Positions 1 to 8,589 of a stretch of 64,000 nt of DNA are shown here, piece after piece. The notes beneath the pieces are model-generated. The model was not told where the DNA came from and did not search any database. It was given only the letters and a program-made list of their open reading frames with translations. The translations under genes were made by a program, and so were the position numbers. Origin of the DNA: Tipula vernalis (taxonomy: Eukaryota > Arthropoda > Insecta > Diptera > Tipulidae); the NCBI GenBank assembly GCA_958295665.1, contig OY282560.1:87644311-87708310 (forward strand). Direction: 5' to 3'. Within the stretch, counting starts at the first letter, position 1. The number at the start of each line of letters is the position of its first letter.

Positions 1-825
1 AATAAAAAAAATAAAAAAAAAAACTTACAACTCTTAAATTAACGAGAATTATTCAAATTACAAACTACTACTTAGCACTAAAATATCATTCAATTAAATT
101 TAATAAAAATCACAATAAACATACCCGAATCACTTAAACATAAACACATTCGAACATTTAAATAAAATGAAAATATAAAAATAAAAATAAATTTCAAAAT
201 ATTATCCATTTTATTCCAATGGAGGAGAGCACTAATTTATTAATTAATATTATGTATTAACTATTGAAAGGTAAATCACGGTGTGAATTTACAAATAAAA
301 TTTTTGTAAATTAATAACTTGAAAACTTTTGAATAAATGTGTGTGTGTGTGGTTTGTGTTTATTGTTTTTGCGCAAAATAAAAAAAAACTTAATATTAAA
401 AGATTATTATAATATGCTTAATAAGTCGAAAGAGTTACAAAATATATAAATACAATAACAGAAACAGACGGTTAATTTATATTTGATCAGTAGTTGTGTA
501 CATTTGTTTGCGACAAAAAATTGCGTGTAAACGTGTACGGAAGTACCTACATGGAATGTAAAATGGGACCAACAATAATTTAAGGAGTATGAAATTTCCG
601 GCTAATTAATGCAAAACCTTACAACATCATAAATAGTGTATAAATATAATACAAATTTTGAGACTGTACGAGTGTATGCCAATTTGTTTTTTTAATATAC
701 ATACATCGATATACTCGTACTACATGGGCTGAAAAGTTTCCTGTATTGATAATATTGTAAAACGCAAATTTTTTGGCAACGTCTTTATTTAATCTCTTGT
801 AAAGCGATTTTTTCAACACTAGAAA
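1..825. other. AT-rich flank without a recognisable gene
   Basis: This stretch is A/T-rich with short homopolymers and a small GT run near 341-353. I find no convincing coding region. A 66-codon minus-strand open frame at 619-819 has no motif I recognise and is probably chance. The last four bases before the Gypsy element (826-829, ATAT) are its target-site duplication. Confidence 0.6.
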
Positions 826-829
826 ATAT

Positions 830-1289
830 TGTTACGTTTTTGCCTTGTTAATTAAGGTTCGTATCATTGGATTGTGAATAAAACAAAATCAATTCAATTT
901 ACGCCAACGAATTTATTTATGTCACACAAAAATTATAACAACACTATTTATTAACGATAATTCACAAAATCACTTTATTTAATTTTTACACAATTTTAAT
1001 GTACTCGTACACTTATAATTTTTATTTCCACTAAAACACTTTTTAAATCACTTTTTAATTCCTTTTTAATCTTCACACTTTCGCTTACCAAATACTACTA
1101 ATCCAATTCGATCTCGTTCGCCGTTTTATATACACAAACCAAACTTCTAGAAAGCTCATGACTTTTCCAGTTAGAATAGCATAGAAACATTTAGAACAAT
1201 TTTTATCATGGAAAATTCCATTTTAGTACAGTTAGACATTGAGCTATTAATTTAACTTATTCTATTACAAACTAGGTGTCATCGTCACA
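830..1289 (-). repeat. 3' LTR of the Gypsy element
   Basis: This is the 460-bp LTR at the low-coordinate end. It begins TGTTACGTTTTTGCC and ends GTCATCGTCACA on the plus strand. It matches 6454-6907 along its whole length with many substitutions and small indels. Confidence 0.92.
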
Positions 1290-1301
1290 CTACCCTCCAC
1301 T
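1290..1301 (-). promoter_or_regulatory. Polypurine tract of the Gypsy element
   Basis: Read on the minus strand, the bases directly before the 3' LTR are AGTGGAGGGTAG. This purine-rich run is where plus-strand DNA synthesis would be primed. Position and composition are as expected for an LTR element. Confidence 0.75.
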
Positions 1302-2247
1302 TAAGCCTGTCGTCCCGAACAGGACCCAAATCACCTCCTCTGTATAGGGCCAGCCTCTCCAAATGCACCACCTTCGTTTTACTTCGATGTCCTTTCTGAA
1401 TCCGATAAACAACGTCATTTATCCTGGTGATGAAATTGTATAGTCCTTCCCATGCTGGTTGCAGCTTCGGTGATAATCCCTTTTTCCGTTGCTGGTTGTG
1501 AAGCCATACTAATTGCCCCTCCTGGAAGCCCTGGTTATTTGCTCGTAAGTCATATCGAGATGATGAATCTCATTAAGTTCCTCTTTCATCCTGTCTACGT
1601 AATCCTGGCCACATAAAGCCGATGATGGTACAGCCCCAAACTTTAGATCTCCAGGTAACCGTAGGCTATCTCCAAATAACGTTTTAGCTGGTGTCATTCC
1701 GGTTGTGTCATGTATTGCAGATCGATAGGCCATCAGAAATATCGGTATATACCGATCCCAGTAGCGTTGATTTTTCTCAACGACCTTTGCTAGATATTCC
1801 TCCAATGTACCATTGAATCTTTCTACCATACCATCAGATTGTGGATGCAAAGACGTTGCTCTCGTTTTATTTATACCGAGCATCTGGCATATTTCTTGAA
1901 ATACCACCAATTCAAAATTCCTTCCTTGATCGGTATGAATCTCCATCGGCACTCCAAATCTGCTTATCCAGTTGTTTACCACTGCATCAGCTATTGTTGT
2001 CGTCTCCGCTACATCCATTGCAATTCTTTCGAATGGTGTTCCAACGTTATATAGTTTCATGGTTCCACGACTTTTTCGTGCGGGTCCCTTCACAGCCACA
2101 CATTGGTTACATTTTGGGCACCATTCTATCACTGATTGCCTACATCCTGACCAGTAGAATCGTTGACGTATCTTTGCTAGTGTTTTATTAATTCCTAGGT
2201 GGCCCCCACTTGCTCCTCCATGATACTTCTTCAGGATTTCCGCAATC
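1302..2247 (-). pseudogene. Gypsy integrase, broken
   Basis: The minus strand encodes the integrase part of Pol. From the high-coordinate side there is an HHCC zinc-binding region (YHGGASGGHLGINKT, then CPKCNQC), the catalytic core with MDV, HTDQGRNFE and MVERFNGTLEEY, and a C-terminal domain with WEGLYNF. The core has an in-frame shortening: MDV is followed within a few residues by TTIADAVVNNW, whereas Gypsy integrases normally have about 30 residues between. A frameshift near 1509-1520 separates the core from the C-terminal part. The enzyme would join viral-type cDNA to the chromosome; this copy should be inactive. Confidence 0.88.
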
Positions 2248-2522
2248 CTGCACTTTGTTATTAGCTATTAACTTCTAAATTTTACGGCACCCCATTTTGA
2301 GCATGAGCTCATTCACAATAGGGTATCAATACAAAATAACTTTGGCAACATATTAATAAAATTTGTGCATATAACTCAGCTCAGTTTACATCATAGCGGC
2401 ACAATTTCTCGGATAACAGCGCTACTTCAATCGATGGAGATCGTCTCCATCATATATCTGTTGATTTGAGGCATATTCGGCATAAATCACAAACATATTT
2501 TTAATTATTTACTCAATATTAC
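2248..2522 (-). other. Non-coding interruption between RNase H and integrase
   Basis: About 275 bases here do not encode Pol. RNase H/connection coding ends at ...VIPK and integrase coding resumes with ...IAEILKKYHGG. On the minus strand the segment starts GTAATA and ends AACAAAGTGCAG, with CTAATAAC, a good branch-point match, just before the final AG. Excision between 2522 and 2248 would leave the flanking codons in one frame. It could be a chance intron-like insertion or a small mobile insert; TAATA occurs near both edges. It contains a short palindrome (ATGGAGA/TCTCCAT) around 2434-2452. Confidence 0.5.
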
Positions 2523-3611
2523 TTTGGTATCACCAGCAACAATCGCTTCACTTTGCCATCCGTGCTTTCCCACAATCGTTTTAAACACCCATTCTCAAGA
2601 TGGAGGCTATCCCATTGAGCCCAATAAGCTTTGACAATGGGAGTTTTGTCCGCGATCTCGCTCCAAGTTGGCCGGTGTTCCTTTTCCTTCCATTCCATGA
2701 TAACTGATAAATCCATATCCTCCAATTGCTCTTTCCTGATCATTTCGAAGGCCCACTCCTCATCAGGTAGCACTTGCGTAAGCCTAACGTCGACGATGCC
2801 TTCCTTTGCTTCAACATGGTTACAATGTTTACATTCTACTGGACACGGCCGTCTTGATAATGCATCGGTATTTCCGTGTGCACTTCCCTTCCGATGTTCG
2901 ATTTGGAAATCGTAGCTTTGAAGATGTTCGATCCAGCGTGCTACCTGTCCCTCTGGATTCTTGAATTGCAACAGCCACCGTAAAGCACCGTGATCTGTCC
3001 GTAAATGGAATTTTTGGCCATAAAGATACTTATGGAAATGACTTGACACATTCCACTATAGCCAACAATTCTTTCCGTGTCACGCAGTAAGTACGCTCCG
3101 GTTTTGATAATGTTTTGGAGAAGTACGCAATAATTCGTTCCTGGCCATTGGTTTCCTGTGATAACACACCTCCTATACCGTCATTACTTGCATCGGTGTC
3201 CAAAATAAATTTCACGTTGGATATAGGGTAGGCGAGGATTGGCGCGACACATAACCGTCTCCTTAGTTCCACGAATGCTTCTTCCTGGTCATTCTTCCAT
3301 TCGAATGCCTTGTTCTTCGTGGTCAACTCAAGTAAACTCTTGGCGAATCCTGGCACGAAGCGTCTATAACAGGTGCACAATCCCAGAAAGCTTCGTAATT
3401 CGTGTAAATTTTTAGGTCTTGGCCAATCCTTTACTGCTGCGATCTTTTCTCCGTCGGTGTGAATTCCATTAGTCGTTACCAGATGACCCAAATATTTTAC
3501 TTCAGTTCTAAACAGCTTACACTTCTTTGGGGTTAACTTCAATCCGGCGGCCTGTATCCGATCTAGAACTTCTGCCAAGTTCCTTAGATGCTCGTCGGAA
3601 TCCTTCCCCAT
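2519..3611 (-). pseudogene. Gypsy RNase H and connection region, frameshifted
   Basis: Two overlapping minus-strand frames (3030-3611 and 2519-3049) together encode the RT thumb, SFLGLCTCYRRFVPGFA, then RNase H with LDTDASNDGIGG, SKTLSKPERTYCVTRKELLA and FHLRTDHGALRWLL. The frame changes at about 3030-3049, in the middle of RNase H between the VKSF and HFHKYL segments. RNase H would remove the RNA strand of the RNA:DNA hybrid. The D...E...D residues are visible in the separate pieces, but no continuous protein can be made. Confidence 0.88.
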
Positions 3612-4644
3612 GACGATGATGTCGTCCAGTTATATTAGGCACGTCTTCCAATGTAATCCCTTTAACACGCGCTCCATTAATCGTTCAAAAATCGCAGGGG
3701 CATTACATAATCCGAACGGCATAATATTAAATTGCCAAAGTCCGTTACCCATACTGAAAGCCGTTTTCTCGCTATCTTCCTCATGGACTTCCACCTGCCA
3801 ATAGCCGCTTTGTAGATATAATGTAGAAAATATTCGAGCACCCGATAATGTGTCTAATGTATGGTCGATCCTTGGAAATGGGTAGCTATCTTTTTTTGTT
3901 ACAGCATTGAGTTTTCGGTAATCAACGCAGAATCTCATGCTACCGTCCTTCTTCTCGACCAATACTACCGGTGAGCTCCATGGGCTGTTAGATGGTTCGA
4001 TTACTCCTGCTGCCTGCAAATCTGTTACCATTCGATTGACTTCTTCTTGTTTTGCCAAAGGTAACCTCCTGGGTGGTTGACGAATTGGCATCTCTCCCGT
4101 ACCAATTCGATGCTTTACCATTGAAGTCCTTGCGTTATTATCCGACGTAATGCAGAATATGGACATGTACTATTTGAGTAGTTGATGTGCAGAATCTTTC
4201 TGTGCCTCAGTAAGATCTTCGGTCCATGTCTGCATGAGTTGTTGTACCATTTCTTTCTGCCCTTGCATGTCGGCTTTTTCAATCGGAATTTTCTGATCAC
4301 ACTTTACTATAGTTGAAACCTCGTTATATTTGCCGATGACTCCCTTTCTTGATGGTTTTCGTTTCATCTGAGAGATTTACACTCCTAATTGGTACTCTAT
4401 GGTCGTTATCTGGTTTAACTAGGGCTTTCCCGATTATAATTTCCTTGGCTCCGTTCTTCTCTTCGTTAGCTTCAACAACCCACAACCTGGGTGACCTAAA
4501 AACTCCCTCCAATTTTCCCCACACGATCGCCTCCGAGTTTGGTGGCAGCTTCTCCCGATGACCAATAACAATTCGCCTGGTAGTTGCTCCTGCACAGCTA
4601 GATTGAAGTGGCCACTCGATATTATCGTAAATTGAAACTCCTCG
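3612..4644 (-). pseudogene. Gypsy reverse transcriptase with a stop in the active-site motif
   Basis: Minus-strand frame 3630-4166 encodes RT: PIRQPPRRLP, GVIEPSNSPWSSPVVLV, MRFCVDYRKLN and FSTLYLQSGYWQVEV (family norm FSTLDL), then MPFGLCNAPAIFERLMERVL. The next residues should be the Y-x-D-D motif. The sequence reads TAA CTG GAC GAC, so the tyrosine codon is a stop followed by LDD at about 3624-3635. The LDL to LYL change also removes the first catalytic aspartate. The protease-RT linker (4167-4644) survives only as short pieces in three frames. The copy cannot reverse-transcribe. Confidence 0.9.
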
Positions 4645-5493
4645 TCAAACATCCACTACGAAGCCATTTGCTCTCATGAAGTCCATCCCCAAAATGACTT
4701 CATCCACAATATCTGCAATCAGCACTTCGTATTGGAAAAGAGTTCTCCCGATCTTTATTTTCACGATCTTTTTGCCTTTTATTACTGAACTACCTCCAGT
4801 TGCTGTTTGTAACTTCAATCCATTAGCTGGTTGAATACCTCCATCGATCAGATCTTTACGGACAATCGTGTGATTTGCTCCCGTATCCAGGGTGATGATG
4901 CAGTCCGTGCCATCAATGTCGCATTTGATTGTTAAGCTTTCACCGCCTCTTGCTACTTTCGAAACGCGGATGGAGGTCATGGGGCAATCGGTTGTGGGAG
5001 TCAACTTCTGCCCCTTTAAGCTGATTCGTTCAAGTTTAACGACTCTGTCGTCATTTTGCCTGACCACTGCCTGGTACCCGCTTGATCGTCGCTGCATAGG
5101 AGATGGTGATCTTCCCCGTTTTCTTTTTATTTCCCAGCAGTCCCGTGAGATGTGACCGATTTTATCACATGCCCAACATTTGATTTTGCCGCTTCTGTCT
5201 CGGTATCTTGGTGTTGACCGTTCTGTGTTTATGCTGGTGTCGATTTCCACTCGGCGTATTTTCATTGACGGTTTGGTGATAACTTGTGCAGTTTCATTTG
5301 TTGCTTTAGGTGACAACATCACCGCCCTGCGTGTCTCTGGATCTCGAATGCCGTCAATGAATGCGTCAATTTTTAGCCTTTCCATATAATCGGCCGATGT
5401 ACTGGTATGTGCTAGATGTACTAATCGCTCGATTGCTGATGCAAATTCCTGAAGTGATTCTCCTTCTTTTTGGTAGCAGCTTTTCAATTCCAT
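4645..5493 (-). pseudogene. Gypsy Gag C-terminus (nucleocapsid) and protease
   Basis: This is a 282-codon open frame on the minus strand. Residues about 1-70 resemble the end of a retrotransposon Gag capsid (LQEFASAIERLVHLAH). A CCHC zinc knuckle, CWACDKIGHISRDC, follows at about 105-118, then a basic stretch RKRGRSPSP. An aspartic protease with the catalytic triad DTGANHTIV lies at about 203-211, with the matching ILGMDFM near the C-terminus. It is the best preserved part of the element and probably once continued into RT in the same or a shifted frame. The first methionine is internal to Gag, so this is not a true start. Confidence 0.85.
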
Positions 5494-6431
5494 TCGATAG
5501 ATTTCACGCTTGTGGTCACTACCGTACTTCCTATCCAGCGCCTTTGATTGGCTGCCGTTTCAAATTGAAATTTGAAAATGCCGAAAGATGTTGTACCGTC
5601 GAAGTTTGGTGGTTTTAACTTAACTGATTGAACGGTTTGAACCACTTGCGTCGTTGTTCCACTTGCCTTGACATCATTTAGTTTTTTTCGAGACGTTGAA
5701 ATTTTTCTTCAACTTGTTGGACCTTCGTTTCTAATTTTTCGTCAACCTTTTGAATCACCATTTGCAGCTTTTCCACTTAGCCGTGTATGTTAGTAGATAA
5801 TTCGAGAAGTTTCTCGTCCATTCTCTTTTGACCATCTATAATTTGGTCTTTAATTTCCTCTCCCTGTTGTTTCATTTCATTTTTAATTTCTTGGTTTGAC
5901 TACATTGCTTGTTGCGCCATCATCTGCTTCATAGCAGCCATTAACTGTGACAAATCGAAACTTCCAGATGGTGTTTGTGTTGTTTCGGCTGACGGTTGTT
6001 TATCTCCTTCTTTCTGCTCTACGGTTGCCGCATCCGTTACTTTCTCGCCAAAATTATGATGGTCAGCATTCAACCCTTCTTGCTCCATGGCGTCACGTAG
6101 TCGCTCTTGTAAAGCTGATTTACTACCATCAGTAGCCANNNNNNNNNNNNNNNNNNNNNNNNNNNNNNNNNNNNNNNNNNNNNNNNNNNNNNNNNNNNNN
6201 NNNNNNNNNNNNNNNNNNNNNNNNNNNNNNNNNNNNNNNNNNNNNNNNNNNNNNNNNNNNNNNNNNNNNNNNNNNNNNNNNNNNNNNNNNNNNNNNNNNN
6301 NNNNNNNNNNNNNNNNNNNNNNNNNNNNNNNNNNNNNNACCATCAGTAGCCAAACCCCGTTTCTCTAGTTCTCTCTTTAATTCTGGAACTTTTAATTCAT
6401 TGAGAATCATTTTCTTTATCTTTTTATTCAC
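5494..6431 (-). pseudogene. Gypsy Gag N-terminus with SAP-like domain, split by an assembly gap
   Basis: Coding starts at 6431 on the minus strand (MNKKIKKMILNELKVPELKR), runs into the N block at 6338 and resumes at 6138 (SKSALQERLRDAMEQEG). Together the pieces have the length and pattern of a SAP helix-extension-helix motif, which usually binds nucleic acid. Downstream is a Q/T-rich stretch ending in KQMMAQQAM. Between about 5500 and 5900 the frame is lost, with coiled-coil-like K/E-rich fragments in several frames. The upstream context (PBS and 5' LTR directly behind) fits the true Gag start. Confidence 0.7.
6139..6338. other. Assembly gap of 200 Ns, probably spurious
   Basis: There are exactly 200 Ns. 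The 14 bases ACCATCAGTAGCCA occur immediately on both sides (6125-6138 and 6339-6352). Collapsing the Ns plus one copy of the 14-mer removes 214 bases and brings the Gag reading frame on both sides into register. The natural reading is that two contigs overlap here and no sequence is missing. Confidence 0.8.
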
Positions 6432-6434
6432 AAT

Positions 6435-6450
6435 CCCACCGCTGTCACCA
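6435..6450 (-). promoter_or_regulatory. Primer-binding site of the Gypsy element
   Basis: On the minus strand, three bases after the 5' LTR, the sequence reads TGGTGACAGCGGTGGG. It begins TGG, as expected for pairing with a tRNA 3' CCA end. I could not name the tRNA from memory. Confidence 0.6.
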
Positions 6451-6453
6451 AAT

Positions 6454-6907
6454 TGTTACGTTTTTGCCTTGTCACTCAAGGTTCGTATCACTGGATTGTG
6501 AATAATATAAAATCAATTTAATTTATCTCCAACGAATTTATTTATTTCACAAAATTTATTACAATACAAATATCAATAAAAATTCACAAAATCACTTTAT
6601 ATAAATTATTCTCAAATTTTACTGTTCACTTATAATTTTTATTTCGCACTATAACACTTTTTAAATCACTTTTTAATTCCTTTTAACCTTTATACTATCG
6701 CTTACCAAATATTACTACTTCAATTCGACTTCGTTCGCCTTTTTATATACACAAACCAAACTTCTAGAAAGCTCATGACTTTTCCAGTTGGAATAGCGTA
6801 GAAACATTACGCAACAATTTTTATCATGGAAAATTCCATTTTAGTACAGTTAAACATTGAGCTATTCATTTAATTTTTTCTATTACACACTAGGTGTCAC
6901 CGTCACA
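6454..6907 (-). repeat. 5' LTR of the Gypsy element
   Basis: This 454-bp LTR begins TGTTACGTTTTTGCC and ends GTCACCGTCACA on the plus strand. It is homologous to 830-1289. In the element's own direction it would hold the promoter; transcription would run toward lower coordinates. Confidence 0.92.
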
Positions 6908-6924
6908 ATATAAATTTATAACGA

Positions 6925-7670
6925 ATTCGGAACAAATAAATGTTACATATAAATGTCCTATTGGGCAGACAAAGAGTAACAAACGTTCGAGATGACCATT
7001 TCCTAGTTTTATCAGCTTTTAGAAATCGCCATGAAACGTACGTAATATAAATGTAGGAAGGCCAGCCACGGATCCAGAGCTTCTGCCAAAACACAGGTTT
7101 GCTCGACTACAATTTGCCAGGGAACAGTAAGATTGGACTGAACCAGAGCGGAGCCAATTGAGGAACATTACGTTCCATGCACCTTTAAGGAAAGGGTTCG
7201 AGGTGGATTGGTCATGTATGGGGGGGGGGAGGGAATTTCGATGGAAGCACGCACCGAGCTTTATCTGATTCCAACCGGATCTATAACGGCCATTCCCTAT
7301 ATTAGTGAAATGTTGGAAGAATATGTTGTTCCCTACACACTATTAATAGGCGTTAATGCACGATAATATAAGGCCTCATGTTGCCAGAGTAGTGAACGAG
7401 TACATGGATGAGGTAAATATTTCGACGAAGACATGGCCGGCAAAGAGTCCCGATTGAAATCCTATAGAACATGTGTGGGACATTCTTGGTATAAGAATTC
7501 GGCCTAGTATTCCAGCTCCGAAAACAGTGGAAAAACTCCGAAGCGCACTTTTTGAGGAATGGGAAAATATCTCACAGTGCGATATCCAACTGATTATCAA
7601 AAGTATGCGACGAAGGATGACAGTGAATATTCGAACTCGGAGGAGGGGGGGGGGAGGAGGAAGGGGATGA
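6925..7670 (+). pseudogene. Tc1-type transposase remnant
   Basis: Across three plus-strand frames the segment spells a Tc1-family transposase: RDDHFLVLSALRNRH, NVGRPATDPELLPKHRFARL, DWTEPEW, a glycine-rich catalytic segment, ARPHVARVVNEYMDE, SPDWNPIEHVWDILG-like residues (the sequence reads SPDxNPIEHVWD) and a final alpha-helical tail. Several frameshifts and stops break it, and the first catalytic Asp segment is poorly preserved. The longest surviving frame is 7473-7670. No terminal repeats were found, so this is an old fragment. Confidence 0.75.
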
Positions 7671-7683
7671 GGGAGGAGGAGCG
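7629..7683 (+). repeat. Purine (G/A) low-complexity tract
   Basis: A run of GGAGGAGGGGGGGGG-type sequence lies at the end of the Tc1 remnant. It is simple-sequence expansion with no coding meaning. A similar G-run occurs near 7218-7232. Confidence 0.7.
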
Positions 7684-7844
7684 GGCACACACGCTACTAA
7701 ACATTTTTTTTTTAAATTTGTCAATGTCTGCTTTTTGTTTGAAAACTCGGGAAACCTCAACTAAATGTTAAGAAGGGGTAGGCCCTACCCACATTGTTTC
7801 TATATTGTTTGTTATTTTTATTATTGAAATGTCCTGCCTTTTCC

Positions 7845-8094
<250 letters not shown>

Positions 8095-8095
8095 T

Positions 8096-8376
8096 AGGGT
8101 GGCCCTTATTTTCGAAAGTTCCAATATCTAACGGGACACCCCTAGATATGTGAGGTTATGCTAAAAACTTAAACAGAAAAGATATTGGCTCAATCGAAGA
8201 TGGTTTAGAGGTCGCGACTTCAGCGCGAAGTTCGATAAAAACGATATTTTTTTAAATTTTTCAATTTCAAACGAACATAAAAATTGATTTAAAAATTTTC
8301 TCAGCCTAAATCAAAATTGTGATGAATTGAGGTGATAATTACCTTTCCAAAACATCAAAGATATGAAAAATCGGTT
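8096..8376 (+). repeat. Left terminal inverted repeat of the unassigned transposon
   Basis: About 280 bp starting AGGGTGGCCCTTATTTTCGA. It matches the reverse complement of 11747-12032, including AACGGGACACCCC, TGTGAGGTTATGCT and CCTTTCCAAAACATCAAAGA. The copies differ by many substitutions. Confidence 0.88.
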
Positions 8377-8589
8377 CACAAATATCGACTTTATGGCCAA
8401 ATTTCAAAATACAAAAATTAGACAAATTATTACCATTTTTTTTTATTATAAACGCATAATGTTTCTTCTATACAATGACATTATGATTTTATTTTTATAA
8501 TGAAAATAATCAATCTAGGATGATCTTCTACCCATTAAGGATGTTTTAGTATGGGTTGGAAACTTCTGTGTGTAGTCCTTTACGACTTG

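Larger units (their letters stand above)
830..6907 (-). mobile_element. Gypsy-type LTR retrotransposon, decayed, minus strand
   Basis: A complete but defective element is bounded by two related LTRs of about 460 and 454 bp that start TG and end CA. It is flanked by the 4-bp duplication ATAT at 826-829 and 6908-6911. On the minus strand the order is 5' LTR, primer-binding site, Gag with zinc knuckle, protease, reverse transcriptase, RNase H, integrase, polypurine tract, 3' LTR. Protease-RT-RNaseH-integrase order and a 4-bp TSD are typical of Ty3/Gypsy. No envelope frame is present. Decay includes a stop in the RT active-site motif, frameshifts in Gag and RNase H, an integrase deletion and a 275-bp non-coding interruption. 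The LTRs differ at many positions, so the insertion is not recent. Confidence 0.93.

Noticed and set aside
619..819. 66-codon minus-strand frame left of the Gypsy element
   Set aside because: No recognisable domain, very AT-rich; probably chance. A mariner origin was considered but no motif or inverted end supports it.
7775..7790. GGGTAGG/CCTACCC palindrome
   Set aside because: Short, single occurrence and no partner; not enough to call an element end or terminator.
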